64,000 bases of DNA from Enterococcus lacertideformus (GCA_015680865.1 JADAKE010000016.1:1-64000); one strand, 5' to 3'; positions 49,728-60,472 are shown, counted from the first letter of the stretch. A program made the numbers and translations. Notes: a model not told the origin generated them from the letters alone.

Positions 49728-50512
49728 ACATTGAGGGGAAAGTCGTTTTAGTTACTGGTAGTTCTGGAGGATTAGGAGCACAAATCTGTTATGGGGCAGC
49801 AAAAGAAGGGGCGATCGTGGTTGCTTGTGCTCGTCGTGTGCATTTAATTACAGAAGTAAAAGAAGAATGTAAAAGGTTAAGCAACAAAGAAGCATATGCG
49901 TTTCCAGTAGATGTAAGTGATCCAGATAGCGTAGCTAACTTATATGAAAATGTGATGCACGAAGTTGGAAGAGTAGATATTTTAGTTAACAACGCTGGTT
50001 TTGGGATCTTTGAAGATTTTTTAAGTTTTGATCTAAGTAAAGCTTATGATATGTTCGAGGTAAACGTATTAGGAATGATGGTGTTGACTCAAAAATTTGC
50101 TATTGACATGGCTGAAAGAAAACAAGGGCATATTATCAATATCGCTTCAATGGCTGGGAAAATGGCAACAGCAAAATCAACTATTTATTCAGCAACAAAA
50201 TTTGCAGTTTTAGGTTTTTCTAATGCTTTACGGCTAGAGTTGAAACCTTTGGGAGTCACTGTGACAACTGTTAACCCTGGACCAGTAGCAACGAATTTTT
50301 TTGACAAGGCAGATCCAAGTGGCACTTACTTGGAAAAGGTTAGCCAGCTAGTTCTAGAACCCGAAAAGTTAGCGAAGACGATTGTACGTAATATGAAGTA
50401 TCCTAAACGTGAAGTTAATCGACCGATTCTTCTTGAAATTGCGGCAAAATTTTATACACTTTTTCCAACAGTTGGTGATTATCTCGCAAATGGTATTTTT
50501 AATAAGAAGTAG
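49724..50512 (+). CDS. Short-chain dehydrogenase/reductase
   Basis: 262 residues, classical SDR. Cofactor loop [15 protein letters not shown] motif (VNNAGFGIF), catalytic Ser in [10 protein letters not shown] and [10 protein letters not shown] (YxxxK). The C-terminal tail [24 protein letters not shown] is hydrophobic and may touch the membrane. Resembles YqjQ/DltE-like reductases; the substrate is unknown. Translationally coupled to rnz (also adjacent in other Firmicutes, from memory). Confidence 0.9.
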   Translation: MNIEGKVVLVTGSSGGLGAQICYGAAKEGAIVVACARRVHLITEVKEECKRLSNKEAYAFPVDVSDPDSVANLYENVMHEVGRVDILVNNAGFGIFEDFLSFDLSKAYDMFEVNVLGMMVLTQKFAIDMAERKQGHIINIASMAGKMATAKSTIYSATKFAVLGFSNALRLELKPLGVTVTTVNPGPVATNFFDKADPSGTYLEKVSQLVLEPEKLAKTIVRNMKYPKREVNRPILLEIAAKFYTLFPTVGDYLANGIFNKK

Positions 50513-50521
50513 GTGAAAGAA

Positions 50522-50962
50522 ATGAAAAAGCAAAGTAGTGTGATTATCGACTTCTTGTTGGTATTGATTATTGTTTTGTTTGCAGTGTTGAATAATAAGA
50601 ATGTGCCCGTTAGTTTTGGGATAGCTTCATTTTCTGCACCTTTGATTTTAGTTATTACTGGATCAGCGATCATTGGGGCATTGATTGTTTTTGTCACCAC
50701 ATCAGCAACGATTTGGCAACAAAAGAAACAGCTCAAACAATTAACACAGGAACTAACAGAGGCACAAAAGGATCTTGATAAAAAAATCAATGAAGCAAAA
50801 GAAGAACAACAACGACAGTTTCGTAATGAACGTGCAGAACTAGAGGCTACTTATCAAGCGGAGATACAAGCAACGAAAAAACAATTAGAGCAATTAAAAA
50901 CACGATCTTCGTCAAACAATAATGAGATTTCAGCTAAACAAAGTTACAATTACTTTGATTAA
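50522..50962 (+). CDS. LapA-domain (DUF1049) membrane protein with coiled coil
   Basis: 146 residues from ATG 50522, served by AGGTGA just after the SDR stop; a GTG at 50513 is in frame but overlaps that site. Two helices (VIIDFLLVLIIVLFAVLNN and PLILVITGSAIIGALIVFVTT) with the NNKNVPVSFGIASFSAPLILV turn match the LapA family. A long charged coiled coil follows (about 75-135, KQLTQELTEAQKDLDKKINEAKEEQQRQF). Role unknown. Third gene of the rnz operon; a terminator follows. Confidence 0.85.
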   Translation: MKKQSSVIIDFLLVLIIVLFAVLNNKNVPVSFGIASFSAPLILVITGSAIIGALIVFVTTSATIWQQKKQLKQLTQELTEAQKDLDKKINEAKEEQQRQFRNERAELEATYQAEIQATKKQLEQLKTRSSSNNNEISAKQSYNYFD

Positions 50963-51102
50963 TTCTTAGAATGTGAATGTTAGAATAAGAAGAGATTCAT
51001 GTTTAAAACTAATGGTAAAATTATGAGATAAAATTATGAAAAATGCTCAATCGGGCAAAAGATATTTATCTAAATTTATTTCTATCGTTATATAGTAAGT
51101 AT

Positions 51103-51150
51103 GCCTTCAAAAAGTCTAAGCAACGTATCGCTTTTTGAAGGCTATTTTTT
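51103..51150 (+). terminator. Terminator of the rnz operon
   Basis: GCCTTCAAAAAG pairs perfectly with CTTTTTGAAGGC, followed by ATTTTTTG. Confidence 0.85.
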
Positions 51151-51224
51151 GTGCTTCTTCGGCTATCTTTCTTCTTTTTTTTAAACTTTTACTTTGCTAT
51201 AATGACTAAGTTAGGGGTGAGCAA

Positions 51225-53539
51225 GTGAGACAAGCAAATTATGACTGGAAGTTAAGTAAATCAGAACCTTCTGAAACTTTCTTTCAAAGTATACAACAAC
51301 GCAATTTATCTCCTTTTATTGGTAAATTACTTTGGCAACGAGGGTATCAAAAAGAAGAGGAGCTAGAGAAATTTTTAAATCCAAAAAATCAGGAACTACA
51401 TGATCCATATTTGATGTATGATATGGAGAAAGCAACTTCTAGGATTAAAGAAGCGGTAATTAAGGGTGAAAAAATTTTAGTTTATGGAGATTATGATGCA
51501 GATGGCATCACAAGTACCACTGTCATGAAAGAGACGCTAGAGCTGTTGGGTGCTGATGTGGAGACCTTTTTACCAAATCGGTTTGTTGTTCATGGATACG
51601 GTCCAAATAAAATGGTCTATCAAGAAAAAATTGCGTCAGGTGTCCAATTGATTGTGACTGTAGATAATGGTGTTGCAGGAAATGAAGCAGTGGCCTATGC
51701 TCAGCAAGCAGGTGTGGATGTCATCATTACAGATCACCATGAGTTACCTACTGAATTACCAAATGCTTACGCAATTGTCCATCCTCGTCATCCTCAAGGA
51801 GATTATCCATTTCCAGATTTAGCGGGAGTTGGTGTTGCTTTTAAAGTGGCAACGGCTTTACTTGAAGATCCACCAGTTGAATTTTTAGATTTAGTTGCGA
51901 TTGGAACGATTGCTGATTTGGTATCAATGACTGGTGAAAATCGAACACTCGTTGCTCTGGGTCTGGAAACAATCAGAGCATCAGAACGGATTGGACTACA
52001 AGCTTTATTTGCTGAAAGTGCTTTGACAATGAAAGAAGTGGATGAAACAATGATCGGCTTTTCGATTTCTCCACGTTTAAACGCTATCGGACGCATGGGA
52101 GATCCAAATCCTGCTGTCGATATGTTAGCCACTTTTGATGAAGGAGAAGCGGTAATTCATGCGAAAAAGCTAAATACCATTAACGAGGAAAGAAAGTCAA
52201 TTGTTGAAAAAATCACTCAAGAAGCAGTAGCGATGCTTGATGAAACGAACCAAATTCACCTTCTTGCTGATCCTAAATGGCATGAAGGAGTTTTAGGGAT
52301 TGTTGCTGGAAAAATTATGAGTCAGACGGGAAAACCAACGATTGTTTTAACGATTAAAGAAGATGGTACGGCAAAAGGATCAGGCCGAAGTGTGGATGCT
52401 TTGAATCTTTATGAGATGTTAGATACGATGCGTGACTTGTTTACCTTTTTTGGTGGGCATCATGCTGCTGTTGGATTAACGATGTCTAAAGATAATCTCA
52501 AGATACTGCAAAAGCGTATGAATCAATATGTGTTTGAACAATCAATTGATTTAACAAAAGGTGCAACTCTGGTCATTGATGAAGTCCTTACACCTAAAGA
52601 TGTAACTGTTGACTTGATTGAAGAGTTGAAATTATTAGCTCCATATGGAACAGATAATGCAATTCCTAATTTTTTATTTCGACAAACTTTGGCTGAAAAT
52701 GTAAAAAAAATCGGTACCAATCAGCAACATTTAAAATTAACACTAGTAGAAGGCTCTGATCAATTGGATGTAGTAGCTTTTGGTTTCGGTGATCAGGAAC
52801 AAGAATGGGTGCATAATCCTGTTGATGTTGTTGGCAAACTTTCAATCAATGAATGGAATGGTCGTAAAAAGCCACAACTGATGGTGACTGATTTTGCAGT
52901 AGACGGCTTACAAATTTTTGATTGGCGTTCAAAACATTATCAAAAGATGGCGACGATTGAGAAAGATATATTTTGTCTTGCTTTTGAAGTAGAATCAATA
53001 AAATAATTAAACGAACAAATCAAGGATCAGATTATTGTGTTCAAAGACATTGCACAATTAGAGGCATTAACTAATATCAATGCTACCATTCCTTGCTAGT
53101 TGTTGATAGCCCGAATGATCTTACTATTTTAAAAGAAATTCTAGCTCTTGGGGTCTTTGATCGCATGTATTTATTAGGGATTTCATGTGAAGAAGCTTAT
53201 TTAAATGGAGCTGGATCAAGAGAACAATATGCAAAATTATTTTAAATTGATCCACACTCAAGAAAGAATAGATATACGGTATAAATTAAATACCATCGCT
53301 CAATATCTACAGATACCGCAAAAATTATTAATTTTTATGATTCAAGTGTTTTTTGAACTGAAATTTGTTACAATAGAAGATGGCATTTTACAAAAAGTCG
53401 CTAACCCCAAAAGTCATCCATTGATTGACAGCGAACGATATCAACAACGAATAAAAAAATTGAAGTAGAGGAATTTTTACTATTGAGTGATATTCCATCT
53501 ATTAAAAAAAGGTTAACTACCTGGGAGGAGACAATATAG
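51225..53539 (+). pseudogene. recJ: Single-strand DNA exonuclease RecJ, C-terminal part decayed
   Basis: RecJ is a 5'-3' exonuclease of recombination and mismatch repair. From GTG 51225, 593 residues are clean: DHH motifs VYGDYDADGITST, VTVDNGVAG and ITDHHELP, the DHHA1 domain GGHHAAVGL and the OB fold. In-frame TAA at 53004-53006 then cuts it; the same frame continues LNEQIKDQIIVFKDIAQLEALTN. Further joins are needed near 53085 (to YHSLLVVDSPNDLTILK), near 53240 (to YFKLIHTQERIDIRYKLNTIAQYL) and at an A-run near 53455 (to KIEVEEFLLLSDIPSI...TTWEETI). The normal end would be 53539, overlapping apt. The truncated protein keeps the catalytic core and might retain activity. Confidence 0.88.
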
Positions 53540-54051
53540 TGGATTTAAAAAAATATATTGCAAGTATTCCTGATTATCCGTCAAAAGGAATTATTTTTCG
53601 TGATATTTCACCACTTATGGCAGATGGAGAAGCATACAGAGAAGCAACGAAACAAATCGTAGATTACGCAAAAGAAAAACGTATCGATATGGTTGTAGGA
53701 CCAGAAGCTCGGGGATTTATTGTGGGATGTCCGGTAGCTTATGAATTAGGGGTTGGTTTTGCACCCGTATGTAAAAAAGGAAAATTACCTCGTGAAACGA
53801 TCGAAGTGACTTATGGACTGGAATATGGCACAGATATATTGACTCTTCATAAAGATGCAATTCAACCAGGTCAAAGAGTCTTAATTTGTGACGATTTGTT
53901 AGCAACAGGTGGAACAATCAAGGCGACAATTGACTTAGTCGAAGAATTGGGTGGTATTGTTGTTGGCTGTGCCTTCTTGATCGAATTAATGGATTTAGAT
54001 GGACGTGAAAAAATCGAAGGCTACGACATGATCACATTAATGGAATATTAA
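53539..54051 (+). CDS. apt: Adenine phosphoribosyltransferase
   Basis: 170 residues; salvages adenine to AMP with PRPP. The PRPP motif is [13 protein letters not shown] (about 115-127); [17 protein letters not shown] and [12 protein letters not shown] are typical. GTG start at 53539 with GGGAGGAG upstream, overlapping the last base of the ancestral recJ stop. The [19 protein letters not shown] segment is conserved, but it is preceded by APVC where relatives have Arg (a CGT to TGT-type change), so activity may be altered. The reading frame is intact. Confidence 0.93.
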   Translation: MDLKKYIASIPDYPSKGIIFRDISPLMADGEAYREATKQIVDYAKEKRIDMVVGPEARGFIVGCPVAYELGVGFAPVCKKGKLPRETIEVTYGLEYGTDILTLHKDAIQPGQRVLICDDLLATGGTIKATIDLVEELGGIVVGCAFLIELMDLDGREKIEGYDMITLMEY

Positions 54052-54189
54052 TTCTCTATTACAGATAGAGCTAATGAAAATAAACAAAAAAACTTTAAGG
54101 AGCAGTCGAACTATCAGGGAGTCACTATTTTTTGAATTTTTATGTTTACCCATGTCTATTACATGCGTGTACTTTTTAGTGTTGAAGGA

Positions 54190-54408
54190 TTAGGAATGCC
54201 TGGAACGATAATAGGGATCGTGATAAAAAGTATCTTCATGAATCCGGCGTCGTTCAGCTTGACGGTATTTCTTTTCATCCCACAACATAAACCACAAAGC
54301 GAATAAAGGAACAAATACTAACAACGCTGGTCGTATACCAAAATTACCAATTACAATACCTAAGAATAATACCATTAATACTAAGCCAAGACGTCTCATT
54401 GATTTCAT
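54190..54408 (-). CDS. Small SOS-controlled membrane protein of unknown function
   Basis: 72 residues. Two closely spaced hydrophobic helices (LGLVLMVLFLGIVIGNFGI and PALLVFVPLFALWFMLW) are followed by a charged, Tyr/His-rich cytoplasmic-type tail (DEKKYRQAERRRIHEDTFYHDPYYRSRHS). GAGGTGAGAA precedes the ATG. Upstream lies a promoter with two perfect LexA boxes, so DNA-damage induction is strongly suggested. It sits beside lexA and ynzC, the neighbourhood where Bacillus has the division inhibitor YneA, but it has no LysM domain. A role in division arrest or damage response is an inference. Confidence 0.8.
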   Translation of the reverse strand: MKSMRRLGLVLMVLFLGIVIGNFGIRPALLVFVPLFALWFMLWDEKKYRQAERRRIHEDTFYHDPYYRSRHS

Positions 54409-54432
54409 GATTTCTCACCTCATTATTTCATG

Positions 54433-54446
54433 CGAACAAAAGTTCG
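54433..54446. promoter_or_regulatory. LexA box A
   Basis: CGAACAAAAGTTCG, an exact match to the Gram-positive LexA consensus CGAAC-N4-GTTCG, 25 bp before the small membrane protein start. Confidence 0.9.
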
Positions 54447-54453
54447 TATTTAT

Positions 54454-54482
54454 AGTATACGAACTTTTGTTCGTTTTGTAAA
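54454..54482 (-). promoter_or_regulatory. SOS promoter of the small membrane protein
   Basis: On the minus strand TTTACA (54477-54482) and TATACT (54454-54459) are 17 bases apart. LexA box B fills the spacer and box A covers the start region. Confidence 0.75.
54460..54473. promoter_or_regulatory. LexA box B
   Basis: CGAACTTTTGTTCG, another exact consensus match, centred 27 bp from box A and lying between the -35 and -10 elements. Confidence 0.9.
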
Positions 54483-54791
54483 GAGGTAAAACTAAAAATA
54501 TATTGACAGAAAAAAATACAAAACTACTTAATTCAAGTAAAATGCCTTTATGACAAGCAATTGTGTTGCTCCAGTAATTACATAATAAAATAGGAAATAC
54601 ATGTTAACTGAGATAACTGAACGTAGGAGTAATGACCAAGGAGAAAAACTGTGACGAGTAACCGCAGAAAATAAACTGACTTTCTTAAATGATAGTGAGA
54701 ATAAAAGAGGAGAACAGAAATTGATCAATTGATACTTGTTATTTTGGGATATATTGCATTATTGGCAACTATACAGTTATTTTAGACGTCA
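54483..54791. other. Region without a confident gene between the SOS promoter and terminator
   Basis: The plus strand contains several A/G-rich ribosome-like sites and a short hydrophobic reading (IDQLILVILGYIALLATIQLF, ending TAG 54783-54785) after AGAGGAG, but with an ATT in the start position. This could be a decayed or unconventional micropeptide. Nothing else is recognised. Confidence 0.35.
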
Positions 54792-54847
54792 AAAGAGCAT
54801 GAGACAAACTCCCATGAGGATCATAGGTGTTTGTCTCATGCTCTTTT
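54792..54847. terminator. Perfect bidirectional terminator
   Basis: AAAGAGCATGAGACAAAC pairs with GTTTGTCTCATGCTCTTT. The A and T runs serve both directions, including the end of lexA. Confidence 0.88.
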
Positions 54848-54896
54848 ATAGATGTTTTTTCTTTTACAAATAATAGCGTAGAAGATAGGTCGAATT

Positions 54897-55520
54897 CTAA
54901 TAAATATGACTACGATACAGTCCGACAACGCGTCCTAAAATCGATACTTGATCTAAAATAATTGGTTCAAGCAAGTCGTTTTCTGGCTGTAGACGAAAAT
55001 GATTCTTTTCTTTGTAGAAACGTTTGCAAGTTGCCTCATCTTCTGCAGTCATTGCAATGACGATATCACCGTTTTGTGCTGTTTCTTGCTTTCTAACGAT
55101 GACATTGTCTCCATCTAAAATACCGGCATTGATCATGCTTTCTCCACGAATGGTTAACATGAACAAGCTCCCTTCTTCAGAAGAAAGATTAGGTGGGATA
55201 GGAAAGAAATCGGACGCATCTTCAACAGCCAAAATAGGTTCGCCAGCAGTAACTACACCCAGTACAGGAATTGTTGAAGGCTTGACGCCGATCTTTGCTA
55301 ATCCTTGTTTTGTCAATTCGATTGCTCGAGGTTTCGTCGGGTCTCGCTGAATGAATCCTTTCTTTTCAAGCCGGGCAAGATGGCCATGGACAGTAGAAGT
55401 CGATGAAAGCTGAACGGCTTCTCCAATCTCGCGTACCGTTGGTGGATAGCCTTTTTGGGATACTTGTTCGTGGATATATCGTAAGACTTCGATTTGTCTA
55501 GTTTCAGTTTGTCGGGCCAC
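54897..55520 (-). CDS. lexA: SOS repressor LexA
   Basis: 207 residues from GTG 55518-55520, chosen because AGAAGGTG is correctly spaced; an in-frame GTG three codons upstream overlaps that site. Winged helix [53 protein letters not shown]. Self-cleavage bond Ala-Gly in VVTAGEP; catalytic Ser in [10 protein letters not shown] and Lys in [10 protein letters not shown]. It represses the boxes nearby and is cleaved with RecA after DNA damage. Its own promoter region carries a near-consensus box. Intact. Confidence 0.96.
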   Translation of the reverse strand: MARQTETRQIEVLRYIHEQVSQKGYPPTVREIGEAVQLSSTSTVHGHLARLEKKGFIQRDPTKPRAIELTKQGLAKIGVKPSTIPVLGVVTAGEPILAVEDASDFFPIPPNLSSEEGSLFMLTIRGESMINAGILDGDNVIVRKQETAQNGDIVIAMTAEDEATCKRFYKEKNHFRLQPENDLLEPIILDQVSILGRVVGLYRSHIY

Positions 55521-55576
55521 AGAGCACACCTTCTTTCAATTAATAATTAAATATTACCATATAAAATCACTTCTTT

Positions 55577-55590
55577 CAAACAAATGTTCG
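55577..55590. promoter_or_regulatory. LexA box between lexA and ynzC
   Basis: CAAACAAATGTTCG, one mismatch to CGAAC-N4-GTTCG. Its location allows autoregulation of lexA and control of the divergent ynzC. Confidence 0.75.
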
Positions 55591-55666
55591 TATTTAAATT
55601 GTTTTATCTAGTTGTTTTTTTCAAGTTTTTTATATAATATGAAGTAGAATAAAAGGAGGTCCTACT

Positions 55667-55912
55667 ATGTTATCACCTGAAAAAATGGCACGCATCAATG
55701 CGCTTGCTCGCAAAAAGAAGGAGGGTCATTTAACAGAGGAAGAGAAAAAAGAACAACTAACTCTAAGAGAAGAGTATTTAACTGCGTTTCGTTCTGGTAT
55801 GCGACACCATATTGAAGGGATGAAAATTGTGGATCCTGATGGCAATGATGTCACTCCGAACAAGCTGAAAGAAATCCAGAAGGAAAAAGGCTTACATCAT
55901 CGAGAAAAATAA
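55667..55912 (+). CDS. ynzC: DUF896 (YnzC-type) protein
   Basis: 81 residues; [64 protein letters not shown] is the DUF896 signature, a two-helix hairpin. In Bacillus ynzC is part of the SOS yneA operon opposite lexA; here the yneA and yneB genes are absent and ynzC faces lexA alone. AGGAGGT site, intact. SOS control is inferred from the LexA box at 55577. Confidence 0.9.
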   Translation: MLSPEKMARINALARKKKEGHLTEEEKKEQLTLREEYLTAFRSGMRHHIEGMKIVDPDGNDVTPNKLKEIQKEKGLHHREK

Positions 55913-56018
55913 TTTTAGTAAAAAACACTAAAAAAATTGATTTTTCTAGACGTATCTAATAAAATTAGTAAGTAAGAAATAAAGGTAAAAAAAACCTAAA
56001 TTAATAGGAGGGGTTATT

Positions 56019-58013
56019 TTGTTTGACAAAATCGATCAGCTTGGCTTTAACACGATCCGTACATTAAGTATTGAAGCAGTTCAAAAGGCAAATTCTGGGC
56101 ATCCAGGACTTCCAATGGGGGCTGCCCCTATGGCATATGCATTGTGGACGAAACATTTAAAAGTAAATCCAACAACTTCAAAAAATTGGGTAGATCGTGA
56201 TCGTTTTGTCTTATCGGCAGGACATGGTTCTGCTATGTTGTATAGTTTATTACACTTAGCAGGATATAAGGTATCACTTGATGATTTGAAACAATTCCGT
56301 CAATGGGATTCAAAAACACCTGGACACCCTGAAGTTAATCACACAGATGGGGTGGAAGCAACGACTGGGCCACTTGGGCAAGGAATTGCGATGGCGGTTG
56401 GGATGGCAATGGCTGAAGCGCACTTAGCAGCAACCTATAATAAAGAAGAATTTAAAGTGGTAGACCATCATACCTATTCCATTTGTGGCGATGGTGATTT
56501 GATGGAAGGAGTTTCGCAAGAAGCAAGTTCCATGGCTGGTCATATGAAATTAGGTAAATTGATCGTATTGTATGATTCAAATGACATTTCTTTGGACGGC
56601 CCAACTTCTAAAGCCTTCACTGAAAAGGTCGGAGCACGTTACGAAGCCTATGGTTGGCAATATATTTTAGTCAAAGATGGAAATGATCTAGAAGCAATCT
56701 CTAAAGCAATTGAAGAAGCAAAGGCGGAAACAGAAAAACCAACGTTAATTGAAGTGAAAACAGTAATTGGTTATGGTGCCCCTAAAGAAGGGACATCTGC
56801 TGTTCATGGTGCACCAATTGGGGATGAGGGTATCAAAATGGCTAAAAGCGTTTACGGTTGGGAATACCCAGATTTCACTGTCCCTGATGAAGTGGCTGAA
56901 CGCTTTCATCAAACGATGATTGAAGATGGTCAAAAAGCAGAAGAAGCCTGGAATGAAATGTTTAAAAACTATAAACACGCTTACCCAGAACTGGCACAAC
57001 AATTCGAAGATGCTTTTGCAGGAAAACTACCTGCAAACTGGGATGCAGAACTTCCTTCATATGAAGTTGGTGAAAGTCAAGCAAGTCGTGTATCAAGTAA
57101 AGAAGTCATCCAAGCGCTATCTAAAGCTATTCCAAGTTTTTGGGGTGGATCTGCTGATTTATCTGGTTCGAACAATACAATGGTTGCAGCAGATAAAGAC
57201 TTTACTCCAGAACACTATGAAGGGCGTAATATTTGGTTTGGTGTTCGCGAATTTGCAATGGCCTCTGCCATGAATGGTATCCAACTTCATGGAGGTACAA
57301 GAATTTATGGTGGAACATTCTTCGTATTCGTTGACTACCTACGTCCAGCTGTTCGATTAGCAGCTATCCAAAATACACCAGTCATCTATGTATTAACACA
57401 TGATTCAGTGGCAGTTGGAGAAGATGGTCCTACACACGAGCCGATTGAACAATTAGCTTCTGTAAGATGTATGCCGGGTGTCCATGTGATTCGTCCAGCA
57501 GATGGGAATGAAACGCGCGCTGCTTGGAAAGTTGCGATAGAATCAACAGAAACTCCAACGATTTTAGTATTGAGTCGCCAAAATCTACCTGTGCTACCAT
57601 CAACAAAAGAAGTAGCAGACAAAATGGTGAAAAAAGGCGCCTATGTGCTATCACCTGCTAAGAAAGATGTGCCAGAGGGAATCTTAATTGCAACAGGTTC
57701 TGAAGTTGATTTAGCAATTAAAGCACAAAAAGAATTAGCTGAAACTGGGAAAGACGTTGCAGTAGTTTCTATGCCAAGTTTTGATTTATTTGAAAAACAA
57801 TCATCAGAATATAAAGAGAGCGTATTACCTAAAGAAGTGAAGAAACGTGTAGCAATTGAAGCGGCTGCTTCTTTTGGCTGGGAACGTTATGTAGGAACAG
57901 AAGGAAAAACGATCACGATTGATCATTTTGGTGCTTCTGCTCCTGGAAATAAAATTTTAGAAGAATTTGGTTTCACTGTTGAAAATGTTGTAGCAACATT
58001 TAATCAATTATAA
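56019..58013 (+). CDS. tkt: Transketolase
   Basis: 664 residues; a TPP enzyme of the pentose phosphate pathway. TPP domain 1: [54 protein letters not shown]. Pyrimidine domain: [19 protein letters not shown] with the catalytic Glu, and [22 protein letters not shown]-terminal domain: [16 protein letters not shown] start at 56019 (TTG TTT GAC AAA = MFDK) behind AGGAGGGG; relatives also begin MFDK. Intact over 2 kb. Confidence 0.95.
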   Translation: MFDKIDQLGFNTIRTLSIEAVQKANSGHPGLPMGAAPMAYALWTKHLKVNPTTSKNWVDRDRFVLSAGHGSAMLYSLLHLAGYKVSLDDLKQFRQWDSKTPGHPEVNHTDGVEATTGPLGQGIAMAVGMAMAEAHLAATYNKEEFKVVDHHTYSICGDGDLMEGVSQEASSMAGHMKLGKLIVLYDSNDISLDGPTSKAFTEKVGARYEAYGWQYILVKDGNDLEAISKAIEEAKAETEKPTLIEVKTVIGYGAPKEGTSAVHGAPIGDEGIKMAKSVYGWEYPDFTVPDEVAERFHQTMIEDGQKAEEAWNEMFKNYKHAYPELAQQFEDAFAGKLPANWDAELPSYEVGESQASRVSSKEVIQALSKAIPSFWGGSADLSGSNNTMVAADKDFTPEHYEGRNIWFGVREFAMASAMNGIQLHGGTRIYGGTFFVFVDYLRPAVRLAAIQNTPVIYVLTHDSVAVGEDGPTHEPIEQLASVRCMPGVHVIRPADGNETRAAWKVAIESTETPTILVLSRQNLPVLPSTKEVADKMVKKGAYVLSPAKKDVPEGILIATGSEVDLAIKAQKELAETGKDVAVVSMPSFDLFEKQSSEYKESVLPKEVKKRVAIEAAASFGWERYVGTEGKTITIDHFGASAPGNKILEEFGFTVENVVATFNQL

Positions 58014-58044
58014 AACGTGTCTTTATTGGGTTAAGCATAGAAGA

Positions 58045-58080
58045 GAATAGCTGAAAACTTTTTTCAGCTATTCTTTTTTT
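58045..58080 (+). terminator. Terminator after tkt
   Basis: GAATAGCTGAAAA pairs perfectly with TTTTCAGCTATTC, followed by seven T. Confidence 0.88.
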
Positions 58081-58284
58081 AAATTCATTATTTAGATACA
58101 TTAGAAGCAATCAATTTGAAATGTTACTTATTATTTCTTTAACATTACATTATCTTTACAAAAGAAAAAATAGAGAAGATTGGTTTGAGTTTCTAAACAA
58201 TAAAAAGTATAATTTAATTAATTAAGATTGTTTAAAGATGGAAAATTTAATAAAAGTTTTTTATTTTTTTGAGGAGGAATACGA

Positions 58285-59148
58285 ATGCAAGAGCTGAAAA
58301 CCCGCAGTGCCCGACACCAAAAGAATAAAAGAACCATGGTGATTAATAAAAAGGCGATTGCTCCTTTAATGGGAACAACTCTTTTAGTTGGGCCAATGAT
58401 GGTTACAGCAGCACCGCAAAATGTACACGCAGACGAACAAGCGACACAAAAGACGATAGATCCCCAAGCGTTTATCAATCAAATTGGATGGGCTGCCTCT
58501 GAAGTCGCTGCTAATAACGATTTATATGCTTCCGTAATGATTGCTCAAGCGTTATTAGAAAGTGCTTATGGTACTTCTAGTTTAGCAAGTGCACCAAATT
58601 ATAATTTATTCGGAGTCAAGGGAAGTTATAGTGGACAAGTCGTTTATATGGCTACGAAAGAGTATATTAATGGTCAATGGGTTACAATGAATGAGCCATT
58701 TCGCCAATATTCTTCTTATTGGGAATCGTTACAAGACAATGCTAATGTTTTGCGTTCTACTAGTTTTGCCACTGGATATTACCATTATTCGGGTGTTTGG
58801 AAAAGCAATACAACGAGTTTTTACGATGCAACAGCTTATTTGACTGGTCGATATGCGACTGATCCTGGTTATGGTGTGAAATTGAACTCATTAATCAATA
58901 CTTATAATTTAACTAGATTTGATAAACCCTCTACTGGATCAGCCACAACAACGACTAGCAAAACGACAACTACCTCGACAACAACGACTGTTTCATCAAG
59001 TGGAAGTCAAACCTATAAAGTTGTTTCAGGTGATACGCTGTGGGATATTGCACAAAAATTCGGCCTATCAGTTGATGATTTGATGGCAAAAAATGGTATG
59101 TCAATGTCTAATTATTCTTTATTAGTTGGACAAGAATTAACTATTTAA
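58285..59148 (+). CDS. Autolysin: GH73 N-acetylglucosaminidase with one LysM
   Basis: 287 residues. A long signal peptide (about 1-50, ending NVHADE) precedes a GH73/FlgJ-like domain (about 60-205): QAFINQIGWAASEVAANNDLYASVMIAQALLESAYGTSSLASAPNYNLFGVKGSY with the catalytic Glu in LLESAYG. A Thr/Ser linker (about 215-238) leads to one C-terminal LysM (YKVVSGDTLWDIAQKFGLSVDDLMAKNGM ... LLVGQELTI). Enterococcal AtlA-type enzymes usually carry several LysMs, so this is a minimal version. It cuts peptidoglycan glycan strands outside the cell. GAGGAGG site. Confidence 0.9.
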   Translation: MQELKTRSARHQKNKRTMVINKKAIAPLMGTTLLVGPMMVTAAPQNVHADEQATQKTIDPQAFINQIGWAASEVAANNDLYASVMIAQALLESAYGTSSLASAPNYNLFGVKGSYSGQVVYMATKEYINGQWVTMNEPFRQYSSYWESLQDNANVLRSTSFATGYYHYSGVWKSNTTSFYDATAYLTGRYATDPGYGVKLNSLINTYNLTRFDKPSTGSATTTTSKTTTTSTTTTVSSSGSQTYKVVSGDTLWDIAQKFGLSVDDLMAKNGMSMSNYSLLVGQELTI

Positions 59149-59343
59149 TTGAATCTTAAATTAAAGAGATTGGAATAAAAGTATTTGGCATTAAGAAATA
59201 AGCAGGGATTTTTCGAAAATTGATAAGAAACACACAACTAGTTTTTTAATGTTGTTTGTCATCCACCATATGTTTCTTAAATTTTAGCTTATTTTTGAAA
59301 CTACTCTCTTTGTTCCACTATTTATTCGTTTTTTTACCTAATT
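59149..59343. other. Intergenic region with imperfect inverted repeats
   Basis: AAGAAATAAGC (59193-59203) has partial complement TTTCTT ... GCTTATTTTT further right (59270-59297), and AAAGAGATTG faces CTCTCTTTG. These could form a long weak hairpin, perhaps a decayed terminator or small element. No gene seen. Confidence 0.35.
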
Positions 59344-59384
59344 AAAGAGCTTGGGATAATCATTTATCTCAGGTTCTTTTTTTT
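59344..59384 (+). terminator. Terminator upstream of cysK
   Basis: AAAGAGCTTGGGATAA pairs with TTATCTCAGGTTCTTT (G:T and two mismatches) over TCAT, followed by T5. Confidence 0.7.
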
Positions 59385-59465
59385 GTGTGAAAAGTCGAAT
59401 CATTCGCCAGATGTTTCTTATTTGTATTATCATTGAATAGAAGACAATATCAAGGGGGACTTAAA

Positions 59466-60392
59466 ATGACACAAATTTATCACTCGATTACAGAATTGGT
59501 TGGTCATACTCCGATCGTTAAGCTTAATCATTTAGTTCCAGTGGAGTCAGCAGAAGTTTATGTGAAACTGGAATTTTTTAATCCAGGAGGTAGCGTGAAA
59601 GACCGTATTGCGTTGAGTATGATTGAAAAAGCAGAGCGTGATGGACTACTTAAACCGGGCGATACGATCATTGAGCCAACTTCAGGTAATACAGGGATTG
59701 GGTTAGCAATGGTGGGGGTCGCAAAAGGATATAAAGTAATGATTGTTATGCCTGAGACAATGAGTACTGAGCGTCGTTTACTTATGAAAGCCTATGGGGC
59801 TGAATTGCTCTTAACGTCAGGAGACGAAGGAATAAGTGGCTCGATTAAAGAAGCCAAACGTTTAGCGAAAGAAAACGGTTATTTCCTTCCTCTTCAATTT
59901 GAAAATCCAGCAAACCCTTCCATTCATGAAAAAACAACTGGACATGAAATTCAAGATGCCTTCGGTGTCAATGGATTGTATGCTTTTGTAGCGGGTATAG
60001 GTACTGGTGGAACGATTTCTGGAGCCGGAAAAGAATTGAAAAGAGTTTATCCAATGATTGAAATCATCGGTGTTGAGCCGGCTGAATCGGCTATCTTAGA
60101 AGGGAAAGAAGCTGGACCTCATAAAATTCAAGGGATTGGTACAGGTTTTGTCCCCGACACATTGGATACATCTGTTTATGATAAAGTGGTTTCTATCACG
60201 GGAGATAAAGCGATGGAAACAGCTAGAATGGTTGGAAAAGAAGAAGGGATACTAGTAGGGATCTCTTCGGGAGCAGCAAGTGCTGCAGCACTTGAGGAAG
60301 CTAAAAGATTAGGAAAAGGAAAAAAGGTATTAGCGATTGTGCCGGATAATGGTGAGCGTTATTTATCTACTGCTTTATATCAAGAGACATAA
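59466..60392 (+). CDS. cysK: Cysteine synthase A (O-acetylserine sulfhydrylase)
   Basis: 308 residues from ATG 59466 with AAGGGGG at correct spacing; the longer frame from 59433 has no site. PLP type II: the Schiff-base Lys in [11 protein letters not shown], the substrate loop [20 protein letters not shown], the phosphate cup [14 protein letters not shown] and the Ser in [13 protein letters not shown]. Makes cysteine from O-acetylserine and sulfide. No T-box or obvious CymR site seen upstream. Intact. Confidence 0.94.
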   Translation: MTQIYHSITELVGHTPIVKLNHLVPVESAEVYVKLEFFNPGGSVKDRIALSMIEKAERDGLLKPGDTIIEPTSGNTGIGLAMVGVAKGYKVMIVMPETMSTERRLLMKAYGAELLLTSGDEGISGSIKEAKRLAKENGYFLPLQFENPANPSIHEKTTGHEIQDAFGVNGLYAFVAGIGTGGTISGAGKELKRVYPMIEIIGVEPAESAILEGKEAGPHKIQGIGTGFVPDTLDTSVYDKVVSITGDKAMETARMVGKEEGILVGISSGAASAAALEEAKRLGKGKKVLAIVPDNGERYLSTALYQET

Positions 60393-60426
60393 GTAGAAAG
60401 AATACTAAAAATTATATTTAAAGATA

Positions 60427-60472
60427 AAAGACGTAAAATAAGAAATAAATCTTTCTTAATTTACGTCTTTAT
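60427..60472. terminator. Bidirectional terminator after cysK
   Basis: AAAGACGTAAAATAAGAAA pairs with TTTCTTAATTTACGTCTTT with one mismatch. Confidence 0.85.

Noticed and set aside
54719..54785. Hydrophobic micropeptide (type I toxin-like) after AGAGGAG
   Set aside because: No canonical start codon is in frame, and no antisense RNA features are visible; kept only as a note in the region entry.
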